Below are positions 1-10,397 of a stretch of DNA of 64,000 nt, piece by piece. The stretch comes from Gracilibacillus massiliensis (GTDB taxonomy: Bacteria; Bacillota; Bacilli; Bacillales; Amphibacillaceae). Below the pieces are notes generated by a model, which was not told the origin of the DNA, ran no database searches, and worked only from the letters and a program-made list of their open reading frames with translations. The position numbers and the translations under genes were made by a program. How positions within the stretch are numbered: position 1 is the first letter of the stretch; each line of letters starts with the position of its first letter. Location of the stretch: NCBI RefSeq assembly GCF_001458115.1, contig NZ_CZRP01000013.1, forward strand, positions 620,001 through 684,000. Reading direction: 5' to 3'.

Positions 1-75
1 CCTATTACATCCCGTAAGTAGTACAAGGAATATCAGAAAGGTTGCTAATACCATTCTGTATTTCCCATAATGCAT
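1..75 (-). CDS. Lipoprotein, N-terminal fragment cut by window edge
   Basis: Reading the minus strand from an ATG at 75 gives 25 residues that run off the window. They form a typical lipoprotein signal: a short basic start (MHYGKYR), a hydrophobic stretch and a lipobox LLTGC with the lipidated Cys at residue 23. A GAGGTGG ribosome binding site lies four bases upstream of the start. Only the signal is visible, so the function cannot be told. Confidence 0.6.
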   Translation of the reverse strand, partial: MHYGKYRMVLATFLIFLVLLTGCNR

Positions 76-456
76 ACGACCACCTCATCAATGTATTTAA
101 TAATTTTTAAACATAATCTTTTGTTCCATTCAGAAAGATTATAGTACGGTTTATTTTTTCAGAGTTGCTATCCTACCGATTTCTTCGTTTGATAATTCAA
201 CTGTTTGGTTGATTCTTAGTCAAAGGTCAACAAATTTAATATTCAATACAAAATAAAACTAATAAAGGAATAAATATAATCTATTAATACGTGAAGCAAA
301 TTTTTCATGAATCACGAAGACAGCTAAAGGTATTGAGCGTTTTTACTAGAAAGATGACCCCTGGTAATACAGAAGCCATCTTCATAAAGTCGTATTTTAT
401 TATTAAATTGTCCTTTTAAAAAAAGAAAATTGTCCTTTTAAAAAAAGAAACAAATA
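76..456. other. Intergenic stretch with no recognised gene
   Basis: An AT-rich stretch between the lipoprotein start and the end of the aldo/keto reductase gene. No open frame with a ribosome binding site was seen. The only structure noted is a 22-base tandem duplication at its right end. Confidence 0.5.
407..450. repeat. 22-bp perfect tandem duplication
   Basis: Two exact adjacent copies (407-428 and 429-450) of a 22-base unit starting ATTGTCCTTTTAAAAAAAG lie just downstream of the aldo/keto reductase stop codon. This looks like replication slippage; no function is evident. Confidence 0.8.
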
Positions 457-2334
<1,878 letters not shown>

Positions 2335-2511
2335 CTAAAGTATTTATGGATATGTGAGAATAAAACTGTCACACTTTTATTATGCAATAAAGAACTAATA
2401 AACCCCTATACTAATCCTACTATATTATTGCCTAATCCTCTCATGTCGCTTACATTCTGAGGAAATATGTATTAGTATAGAATTAATAATAAGAACACAA
2501 GGAGGTATTTT

Positions 2512-3432
2512 ATGTCCAATCAAATTAATAAAAATCAGGATGAACTGACCCAACTTATAGAGACTTACACTGATAATGATGGGGTTCATGCAACTACTAT
2601 TCCTTCTCTATCGTTCACTCGTTTCTCTGATACTATAGGTCCGAGTTACGGAGTTTACAACCCTTCATTATGCATTATCATTCAAGGTAGGAAGGAGGTA
2701 TTGCTCGCACAGGAGAGCTATGTGTACAGCCCTGCTGATTATCTTGTTGCATCGGTTAACCTTCCAATTACCGGGCAAGTTACAGAAGCCTCTCCTGAAG
2801 TGCCTTATCTGGCTCTCAAACTGGAATTCACGCCAAGTGAAATATTAGAGGTGTTACGCGAATTTGAAATAGGAGTTGACAAGAAGGAAAATGCTAAACG
2901 AGGTATGTATGTCAGCAAAATAGAATCACCATTGCTAGATGCTGTAACCAGATTAGCCCGCCTCCTAGATAATCCGAAAGATATCCCAATACTTGCTCCT
3001 TTAATTAGAAAAGAAATCATCTATCGGGTTCTGCAAGGAGAGCATGGTGGGATACTTAAACAGATGGTGATAGATGGAAGTCCAGCTAATCAAATCAGTG
3101 ACGCAATTGAACATATCATGAATAACTACGAAAATACTTTTAAGATTGAGGAACTTGCGGAAATAGCAAATATGAGTGTTTCATCACTACATCGGCATTT
3201 TAAAGAGGTAACAGCAATGAGTCCCATTCAATTCCAAAAACAACTAAGACTTCAAGTAGCTCGAAGTTTGTTATTATCCGAGTCGGCGGCGGATGCTGCT
3301 GATGTTGCATTCCAGGTTGGCTATGAAAGTCCATCACAATTCAGCCGCGAATATTCGCGTATGTTTGGTTTACCACCTAAAGAAGATATAAAGCGCATGA
3401 GAGAGAACTATGACGAAACGTTAAATGCGTGA
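2512..3432 (+). CDS. AraC-family regulator with AraC_N domain
   Basis: A 306-residue transcription factor. Residues about 25-180 form the AraC_N-type cupin region (SLCIIIQGRKEV, SYVYSPADYLVASVNLPI). Residues about 195-300 carry the two AraC helix-turn-helix units (FKIEELAEIANMSVSSLHRH, then AADVAFQVGYESPSQFSREY). The start has an ideal AAGGAGGT site. It is divergent from the two reductases and probably controls them. Its stop codon TGA touches the left inverted repeat of the neighbouring insertion sequence, so the IS landed at or very near the 3' end of this gene; the C-terminus still looks complete. Confidence 0.9.
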   Translation: MSNQINKNQDELTQLIETYTDNDGVHATTIPSLSFTRFSDTIGPSYGVYNPSLCIIIQGRKEVLLAQESYVYSPADYLVASVNLPITGQVTEASPEVPYLALKLEFTPSEILEVLREFEIGVDKKENAKRGMYVSKIESPLLDAVTRLARLLDNPKDIPILAPLIRKEIIYRVLQGEHGGILKQMVIDGSPANQISDAIEHIMNNYENTFKIEELAEIANMSVSSLHRHFKEVTAMSPIQFQKQLRLQVARSLLLSESAADAADVAFQVGYESPSQFSREYSRMFGLPPKEDIKRMRENYDETLNA

Positions 3433-4976
3433 ATCCTTTGAGGGATTTTTGGAGTAGAAGTCCATTTATTAAGGGGAAGCGAGTATGTTTATTTTTTTAG
3501 GGTATTCGGATTTTATGGTGGAAAAGGGCTTATAAATCACCCTTCTCCAAATTCTTAATAAGTGTGGAAAAATCGACACCAAAGTTGTCTGTAATGTTAT
3601 GATCATTCACTTCATACCAATTGAAATTATCGTGTAACATAGCTTTATTGAAAGCACTTGAATTAAATCGTGGCTTACGCTTTTTATGGAGCTTCTCATT
3701 GAAAAGGATTTTGGCTCGTAAGGCATCAAACGAGTAACCTCTACCCATTCGCTCTACCTGCCTAATAATGCTGTTAATTGACTCCGTATAAGCGTTAGTG
3801 AGCCTTTTATCAAAGTAGTTGAATATTTCGACATGCCAGTTGTCTACGGCTCTCACGAGGTCTTTATATGCATCTTTAGAGTTACTGGACATACAACGGT
3901 GTCTCCATTGACTATAACGAAGACGACCTTCATCTGAATCAGGAGTATCCCATATCCAGTAAAACTCTTCTTTGAGTTCATAGGCTTCTTTTAAGGCAGG
4001 AAGATTACCTAACCAAGTCTCTAAGAGGAATGATTCACGTTCATTTAGATCGTGTTTACGCTTTAGAAGGATAAACCTTTCACGCATAAGGGTACGTCTT
4101 TCTTTTTGGCTCATATGAGCTTTCAAAGACTTTCTGACGTTATCTAAGGCTTGATTAGCCATTCTAACTACATGAAACTTATCTACGACCACTTTAGCGT
4201 GTGGAAGGATAGTGTTCACTGCGTCTTTGTAGGGCTTCCACATATCCATTGTGACGTACTCAATATAAGTCCTGTCACTAATTTCTGAAAGACGTTGGAT
4301 GACTGTTTCCTTGTTACGGTTAGGCTTGATGTCATAAATAGTCCTGCGTTCAATATTAGTCAATACAAGCCGAGGTCTTCGGATAATATGTATCTCGTCT
4401 ATCCCAAGCCACTTAGGAGTTTCAAACTGGTATTCACGTTCTTTGAGTGCCACATAGTCCTTAAAAACGTTCCTAATAGTTTTCTCGTCAACGCCAACGC
4501 TTTCTGCGACTTCTACAAAGGTCTTAGACATGGATTGCTCTTGAATAGACTTTAAAAGCCTTTTGGTCATACTACGCTTTTCATCTACAGATACTAGGCG
4601 TTCCCAGAAGGTAGATCCGCATTCACGACACTTGTATCGTCTACGGTTCAATTGTAAGCCCACTCGCTTTAAACGAATGGGCAAATCCATAATTAGTTGA
4701 TTTCTTGAACTGTGTTTGTACAACTTGTCAAAACCACATTCAGGACAACGTTCAGGTGGTCCGACTGCTTCAACTTTAAACATCATATCGGTTTCATTTT
4801 CTTGTGGTGATTCTATTGTTTTAATGTCTGGTAGGGATAATAAGTCTGACATATTGTTCATCCTTTATTACTCTGCGGTGTTAAGGTATCAAATATAGAT
4901 TTGATGTCGAAATCATCAGTGTTAAATTATTTTTGTGACCACAAATGCACTTAGAAAATCCCTTAAAGCATTTATA
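3432..4976 (-). mobile_element. ISL3-family insertion sequence
   Basis: About 1.5 kb with one transposase gene. Imperfect terminal inverted repeats are visible: AATCCTTTGAGGGATTTT at 3432-3449, matching on the opposite strand AATGCTTTAAGGGATTTT at about 4957-4974. The exact outer ends and the 8-bp target duplication usual for ISL3 could not be fixed by eye. Confidence 0.7.
3530..4861 (-). CDS. ISL3-family transposase
   Basis: A full-length 443-residue DDE transposase. The N-terminus has a zinc ribbon (CPEC then CREC, residues about 38-80), followed by a helix-turn-helix (VAESVGVDEKTIRNVF). The catalytic core shows WLGIDEI, then VTMDMWKPY and VVDKFHVVR, and the C-terminal Glu in TNAYTESIN. 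The frame is intact, so the element may still be active. It stands between the AraC regulator and the mercury operon. Confidence 0.92.
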   Translation of the reverse strand: MNNMSDLLSLPDIKTIESPQENETDMMFKVEAVGPPERCPECGFDKLYKHSSRNQLIMDLPIRLKRVGLQLNRRRYKCRECGSTFWERLVSVDEKRSMTKRLLKSIQEQSMSKTFVEVAESVGVDEKTIRNVFKDYVALKEREYQFETPKWLGIDEIHIIRRPRLVLTNIERRTIYDIKPNRNKETVIQRLSEISDRTYIEYVTMDMWKPYKDAVNTILPHAKVVVDKFHVVRMANQALDNVRKSLKAHMSQKERRTLMRERFILLKRKHDLNERESFLLETWLGNLPALKEAYELKEEFYWIWDTPDSDEGRLRYSQWRHRCMSSNSKDAYKDLVRAVDNWHVEIFNYFDKRLTNAYTESINSIIRQVERMGRGYSFDALRAKILFNEKLHKKRKPRFNSSAFNKAMLHDNFNWYEVNDHNITDNFGVDFSTLIKNLEKGDL

Positions 4977-5093
4977 TAATGGGTGATCGCAAAATAGTGT
5001 ATGAAATCCTTTTGTAGACTTTGCTAAACTACTGCACACTTTAGTACAGTATTAGCTGGTTCACTTGAATAGGGAATTGTAAAAAAAGTTCCC

Positions 5094-6734
5094 TTAGACT
5101 GCACAACAAGATAATTTCGAAACATTTTTATCGAACGTAAGTGCAGCTAATTTTAGCCCTTCAGCCATTGTTAAATATGGTGCTAGGGTTTCTGTTAAAT
5201 CTTCTATCGTTAAGTTAAATTTAACAGCTAATGATGCTGCATAGATGACATCTCCTGCATTCTCAGATACAATATGAACCCCTAATACTTTTAGTGTTTC
5301 TGCATCTGCTACTAGTTTAAATACACCGGTTGTTTCACGGTTTACAATTGCTCTTGGAACAGCATCTAAAGGTAATACAGATGTCTTCACATCATACCCT
5401 TTCTCTTTTGCTTGTTCTTCTGTTAAACCAACCGTTGCAACCGTTGGATTCGTAAACGTAACAGCAGGAACTACCGATAAATCTATTTTTTTGTTTAACC
5501 CACCGATAGCATTATCAGTAATAATTCCACCTTCATAGGCTGCTACATATACAAATTGCGGTCCTAACGTCACATCTCCTGCTGCATAAATCTTTTCATT
5601 ACTTGTTTGACCAAAATCATTGATCAGGATTTCATTATTTTTTCCGGTTTCAACACCTGCCGCACTTAAATTTAAAGAATCCGTATTTGGTTTTCTTCCA
5701 GTGGCAACAAGTAACTGATCTGATTCAATAACTTCTTTACTGCCATTTACTGTTACGTAAACCTTTTTTATCTCTCCACTTTGTACAACACGCTCAAAAG
5801 TTGCCCCTTTGACAAGGCTTATCCCCTGTTCAATTAACGCTTTTTCAACTGACTCTGAAATCTCAGGATCATACTCCTTTAAAAGTCGCTCACTTCTTTG
5901 CATAAGCGTTATTTCTGAACCTAAATGATGAAATAGTTGTCCAAGCTCCATTCCAATGTATCCTGAACCAATTACAGTTAATCGTTTTGGTATTTTCTTT
6001 AACTCAAGAAGTGTTGTACTAGTTAAATAGTCCATTTCTTCAAGTCCTGAAATTTGGGGCAATGAAGGAGATGCACCTGTTGCAATTAAAAAGCGTTTTG
6101 CAGATAACTTTGCCCCATTGACCTCAACCGTACTAGCATCAACGAATTTTGCTTCACCTTTAATTAAATCAAAATTATATTCATCAATTAAATCCACATA
6201 TTTTTGATTCCGAAGTTCGCTCACCAATTTATCCTTTTGCGTGATTAAACTAGCTAAATCCACTTCTCCAGCGGATGTTTGTAAACCTATAAACGGGTTG
6301 TCTTTTGATAAATGATTGATTTCCCCTGCCCTAAGAAGAGTTTTTGACGGAACACAGCCAATATTCACACAGGTTCCCCCAACCGTTCCACGCTCAATCA
6401 TTCCAACTTTTGCACCGTATTCTATAGCTTTAATTGCCGATGAAAAGGCAGCAGCACCAGAACCAATAATAAGAAGGTCATAATTGTCTTCATTACTTAA
6501 CGCCACGTTTTCTAGTGATGATACTTCTTCAATTTCTCTGGCTTTGTAATTTGCTTCATCAATCGCCTTTATTGCACTTTCAACCTCAATTTCATTGGGT
6601 AGTTCAAATACTGCTTCACCACGACGAAAACTAGACTCAATATTTTTAGCACCTATCTTTTCAAGTGCTGATTCAACGTGTTTTTCACAACCCGCACAGG
6701 TCATTCCTTGAATGTTTACCTTAAATTTATTCAT
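5094..6734 (-). CDS. merA: Mercuric reductase MerA
   Basis: A cytoplasmic flavoenzyme that reduces Hg(II) to volatile Hg(0) with NADPH. It has 546 residues. One N-terminal heavy-metal-associated domain carries GMTCAGC (Cys13, Cys16). The FAD/NAD(P) disulfide oxidoreductase core has [10 protein letters not shown] and the redox pair GTCVNIGC (Cys122, Cys127). The C-terminal tail LSCCAV has the vicinal Cys543-Cys544 that define MerA. Bacillus RC607 MerA has two HMA domains, so this is the one-HMA form. It lies 24 bases downstream of merR in one operon. No merT, merP or merB is seen nearby. Confidence 0.96.
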   Translation of the reverse strand: MNKFKVNIQGMTCAGCEKHVESALEKIGAKNIESSFRRGEAVFELPNEIEVESAIKAIDEANYKAREIEEVSSLENVALSNEDNYDLLIIGSGAAAFSSAIKAIEYGAKVGMIERGTVGGTCVNIGCVPSKTLLRAGEINHLSKDNPFIGLQTSAGEVDLASLITQKDKLVSELRNQKYVDLIDEYNFDLIKGEAKFVDASTVEVNGAKLSAKRFLIATGASPSLPQISGLEEMDYLTSTTLLELKKIPKRLTVIGSGYIGMELGQLFHHLGSEITLMQRSERLLKEYDPEISESVEKALIEQGISLVKGATFERVVQSGEIKKVYVTVNGSKEVIESDQLLVATGRKPNTDSLNLSAAGVETGKNNEILINDFGQTSNEKIYAAGDVTLGPQFVYVAAYEGGIITDNAIGGLNKKIDLSVVPAVTFTNPTVATVGLTEEQAKEKGYDVKTSVLPLDAVPRAIVNRETTGVFKLVADAETLKVLGVHIVSENAGDVIYAASLAVKFNLTIEDLTETLAPYLTMAEGLKLAALTFDKNVSKLSCCAV

Positions 6735-6758
6735 AATAAAGCCCCTTTCGTTAATCTC

Positions 6759-7151
6759 TCATGTTAATGTTTCTATTATTGGACACGAATGTAATTGCTT
6801 TTCATCTGGACATCGTTGTTTTAAGTCGTCTAACATAGTTTCAATTCGTTTTAAATCCTCTATTTGTTTTTGAACTTCCATTTGTTTTTTAGAAACAAAT
6901 TCGAACATATCTTGACAACGAACTTCATCTTTATCTACAACACCAAGTAATTTATAAATCTCGTTTAAAGAAAATCCAAGTTCCTGTATTCGTTTAATAA
7001 ACCCAACACGCTTAACGTCATCATATGAATATATCCGATAACCAGCTTCCGTTCGGTGAGGTTCTTGTAGTAAATTTTTTCGCTCGTAATATCTAATCGT
7101 TTCTTTATTAACGCCACATTTTTCTGCAAACTCACTAATGCGGTAAATCAT
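6759..7151 (-). CDS. merR: Mercury-responsive regulator MerR
   Basis: A 130-residue MerR-family repressor/activator. The N-terminal winged helix is RISEFAEKCGVNKETIRYYE, followed by a long dimerisation helix. The three Hg(II)-binding cysteines are present at residues 79 (EVRCQD), 114 (QRCPDE) and 123 (HSCPI), the same positions as in the Bacillus RC607 MerR. It is the first gene of the merR-merA operon and sits 28 bases downstream of a MerR operator, so it should be autoregulated. Confidence 0.95.
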   Translation of the reverse strand: MIYRISEFAEKCGVNKETIRYYERKNLLQEPHRTEAGYRIYSYDDVKRVGFIKRIQELGFSLNEIYKLLGVVDKDEVRCQDMFEFVSKKQMEVQKQIEDLKRIETMLDDLKQRCPDEKQLHSCPIIETLT

Positions 7152-7167
7152 CTTATTTCACCCCATG

Positions 7168-7203
7168 AATATTATAAACCGTGTACCATAGTACACGGTA
7201 AAG
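7168..7203 (-). promoter_or_regulatory. mer operator/promoter
   Basis: A perfect palindrome with 8-base arms, CCGTGTAC / GTACACGG (7179-7198), lies between a TTTACC -35-like element and a TATAAT -10 on the minus strand. The spacing is about 20 bases. The over-long spacer with a dyad inside is the hallmark of MerR-controlled promoters. It reads towards merR-merA. Confidence 0.85.
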
Positions 7204-7694
7204 TAAATTGGACTATTTTATTTTTTTCCCAACGTATCACTCGTATGTGATTGATACTTTTATAATACTATTGATTGTCCTAACATCCCACTAGAAAATC
7301 CGATTTAAACACCAGTTGTTTTTAAACTATTAAAAAAGTAATTCCACTATATATTCCGAAGACCCTTTTTTTATTACCCTGTCAGAAAAATTATAGATGA
7401 ATTTGAAAAGATTCTTTCATCCAGACCGCTATAAGAACAATTCATTTTCAACAGCAGCCGAAAATTTTTCCGCATGTTCAGTTGTCCACCAAAAGATGGT
7501 ATTAATCTCCATAAGGTAGAAATTAGATCAAGATAAAAGCAGAGAAATAAATAAAAGCTAATCTTCTTTAAAATGGACCCTGTAGAATAGACAGTTTAAA
7601 AAAAGAGGCTTGTCCTTGAATTTTTTACTGACTCTGTTTTGCAGGGTCTTTTTTTTGTTATAGTTAACTTATTCTAATAGGCGAGATTGAAAAA
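7204..7694. other. Intergenic stretch between mer operon and decayed IS
   Basis: No gene was recognised. It includes a short inverted match GACCCTG (7576-7582) / CAGGGTC (7642-7648), the latter followed by a T run. This may be a remnant of an insertion-sequence border or of a terminator. Base use looks like the surrounding decayed element. Confidence 0.4.
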
Positions 7695-7874
7695 ATGGGG
7701 AGAAAAAAATTTTCAGAAGAACAACAGAAACAGCTAAGCTCCAATCCTTTCATCGAGAAAGTAAGTGAAACAACTATTTCTTACACAAAAGAATTTAAAG
7801 AACGTTTTCATGACGAATACCAAGCTGGAAAAGGACCATCAGCTATACTAACCTACTCTCCCGCTAAAACATAA
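7695..7874 (+). pseudogene. Short transposase-associated HTH protein, truncated
   Basis: A 59-codon frame starting MGRKKFSEEQQKQL and containing SYTKEFKERFHDEYQAGKGP. It resembles the N-terminus of helper proteins that precede transposases in Firmicutes (pattern 'NPxVxKVSxxxIxYxxEFK'). It ends at TAA 14 bases before the transposase start, where intact relatives continue. It is probably a truncated remnant. Confidence 0.5.
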
Positions 7875-7887
7875 AGAGGATGTTCGA

Positions 7888-9455
7888 ATGGCCACCATAG
7901 TCTACCAAAAAGATAAAAGATCGGGCATTACTTATGCCTATGAATCGATTTCATAATGGGATAAAGAGAAAAAACAATCTCGAGCGAAAAGAAAAATGAT
8001 TGGATATGTGGATGAAAAGACAGGGGAAATTGTACCAACAGATGGTCGTGGGCAAAAGAAAAATGCAGACGATGCCACGCTTGTTAAACGAGGTGTGATA
8101 CCAAACCTAGAATGGAAACGTTATTTCTATGGAGGCACGTATCTTCGGATCAAATTGGGAAGCAACTCGGCATCGCGGATAACTTAGAGAAATGTTTTCC
8201 AAATACATATAAGCAGATTTTATCCCTTGAATACTATCCGATTCTTGAAGATCGAAGTCCGCTGTATCGATTTGAAAAGTGGGGAGAACCACACAAGCAT
8301 CCGCATGGAAAAACGATTAGTTCCCAGCGTAGTAGCGATCTGTTTACCTCCATACAAGAAAAGAACCGTCAGCAATTTTTCGAGTTACAGGGAAAACGTC
8401 GCACAGAAAGAGAGTATTGGGTGTATGACATTCCTCTATTTCTAGCTATTCCGAAACGCTCAGACAGGTGCATTATGGTCAGAATAAAGAGAACGACCGT
8501 CTTTCGCAGCTTAATCTCGCTCTCGTATTTGGTGAGGAAACTTCTTTACCTTTTTATTACCGAAGCTTGCGGGAAACATACCAGATGCAAAAACGCTCCA
8601 ACAACTACTGGCAGATTTTGATGCTTCAGGATTTTCCAAGATGAAATTGGTAATGGATCGAGGGTTTTATTCCAAAGCTAACATTAATGCCCTATTCAAA
8701 GAACGTCTGAAATTCTTGATAGGAACGAAAATGTCTCTCCGATATGTAAGGTAAGAGATGAACTAGAACCTATCTACTCTCATTTTCAAAACTTGGATCA
8801 CTACAACTAAGAATATGAACTCTATTGCCACACGGTGCAGAAAAAGTGGGAATACAGGCAAGAGCTACCTTATAAAGGGGACGTATTGGTAGAAGTCCGA
8901 CGAATATACATTCATTATTACTATAATATCGAAAAGGCAGCGGATGACGAAAAAGCCTTTGATCGAAAGCTTCTGAACCTGCGAAAGGAACTAGAAAATA
9001 ATCAAAGTAATCCGAAGCATGAAGCGCAATATAAAAGATACTTTGAAGTGAAAACCACACCAAAGCGTGGAACAAAAGCGTTGGTGAAAGAAGAGGCCGT
9101 TCAACGAGCCAAACGATATGTTGGTTTTTTTGCTTTAATGACAAACGAAACAATGGATGCCATTACAGCACTAGAAGTCAACCGGAATAAGGATCTTGTC
9201 GAAAAAGGATTTCAAAACTTAAAAGATCGGCGGAATCTACGACGAACGCTGGTCTTCTCTGAACAAAGCCTTGATGGTAAAAAATTCACAGAGTTCTTAG
9301 CTCTCATTTATCTTGCTTATTTAAAAAAGAAGATGCAAGAGACACAATTGTTTAAGGAATGAACCTTGCACGAAATGATCGATAAGTTAGATGTGATCGA
9401 ATGTTTCGAAAAACCAGGGCGTAAAATACAAGTGGGTGAACTATTGGAGAAATAA
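7888..9455 (+). pseudogene. IS1634-family (IS4-like) transposase, frameshifted
   Basis: The gene starts MATIVYQKDKRSG at 7888. It is interrupted by TAA at 7954, a frame change near 8110, another near 8450 (after EYWVYD), further damage near 8750-8830, and a TGA at about 9360. Pieces in successive frames remain recognisable: GRGQKKNADD, QIGKQLGIADNLEKCF, LVMDRGFYSKANINAL (the second catalytic Asp region), and VEKGFQNLKDRRNLRRTL (the C-terminal Glu region). It is non-functional and old. Confidence 0.8.
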
Positions 9456-9645
9456 AAGCTCATTTACAAGAAACTAGGAATTTAACCTCCAACCTCGTTA
9501 TGAGTAGGAGGGAATCTAGGTTAAATATAAGCTACTGATATCTTAAAATATTGAAATTATTGTTTAATAAATATATACGTGCACAACTAATTGTCTAACT
9601 GCTTTTCACTGCCACAACCATGTGTTAAGAACAGAGCTTAGTTTG

Positions 9646-10131
9646 CTAATATGCCTTCTCCATTAACTTATAAATCTCGATACTTAATTTCTCTTTCATG
9701 GCCCCATGTTCTTCATCAGAGTATTGATATTCATAATTACGCCATTTTTCGCTAGAGTATTGCCAAACTGGATAAGGAATTCGTTCTTTAGGTTCCCAAC
9801 TATAGCGTGGAAACACATGAGCATGTAAATAAGCGTCTGTATTACCATAAATTGAATAATTAACTCTTCTGGGATTACATACTTTTACTATGGCTTCACC
9901 AATTAAACTCATGTCTAACAAATAGTCACTTCTCTGACTGAAATCAAGTTCTTCCAATGAATTACATTCTTCAGACGGTAAAAGCACACAATAACCTGGT
10001 AGAAACTGAGTATCACCAATTGCAGCAAAGCCACTTTTCATTTTTGTAATAATCATTGGATTTTTCCCACAATGTGCAGATGTGATTCTATTCTTTTTCC
10101 ATTCTTCGTTTTCGTTTAAGTTTGATTTCAT
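9646..10131 (-). CDS. HIT-family nucleotide hydrolase-like protein
   Basis: A 161-residue cytoplasmic protein with an HIT-type active-site segment AYLHAHVFPRYSWEP. Its His-x-His-x-Phe differs from the classic His-x-His-x-His. The upstream half has the beta strand/helix pattern of HIT proteins (GYCVLLPSEECNSLEEL). Such proteins act on dinucleoside polyphosphates or nucleotide conjugates. The start at 10131 is preceded by a weak GGAAGT site. It stands alone between the decayed IS and the glycan locus. Confidence 0.75.
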   Translation of the reverse strand: MKSNLNENEEWKKNRITSAHCGKNPMIITKMKSGFAAIGDTQFLPGYCVLLPSEECNSLEELDFSQRSDYLLDMSLIGEAIVKVCNPRRVNYSIYGNTDAYLHAHVFPRYSWEPKERIPYPVWQYSSEKWRNYEYQYSDEEHGAMKEKLSIEIYKLMEKAY

Positions 10132-10355
10132 TTTATAACTTCCAATCGTTATTTAACTTCTCTAAATACTATTATTGACCCGTTTATTCAAATGTTTTTG
10201 TATAGTCAACTATGAGAGAGGTACAGCCGACTTAAAAATTCTTTTATAAAGCAAATGATTGATATTACCATGGAACTTCTGTGTCGATTCTTTTGTTGAG
10301 TCAAAGTCTGGATAGGTACTAACAAAGATAAGAAGCATTCGTATTAACTAGAAGA

Positions 10356-10393
10356 CTTGCCACCTAACCTATCGAAATAGGTTAGGTGGCAAG
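10356..10393 (-). terminator. Terminator after GH43 gene
   Basis: A perfect 16-bp stem (10356-10371 with 10378-10393) with loop TCGAAA, five bases from the stop codon of the GH43 gene. It is followed on the minus strand by TCTTCT. Unusually long and exact. Confidence 0.8.
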
Positions 10394-10397
10394 TAGT

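Larger units (their letters stand above)
7695..9525 (+). mobile_element. Decayed IS1634/IS4-type element
   Basis: The region holds a short upstream helix-turn-helix frame, a transposase broken in several places, and an inverted repeat TTTAACCT/AGGTTAAA (9481-9488, 9518-9525) after it. Target-site duplications were not found, so the borders are approximate. It lies opposite the ISL3 element around merRA. Confidence 0.55.

Noticed and set aside
7429-7512. Minus-strand 27-codon frame (MEINTIFWWTTEH...)
   Set aside because: Its amino acid use looks protein-like, but it has no ribosome binding site, is very short, and lies in a region of decayed insertion-sequence DNA.
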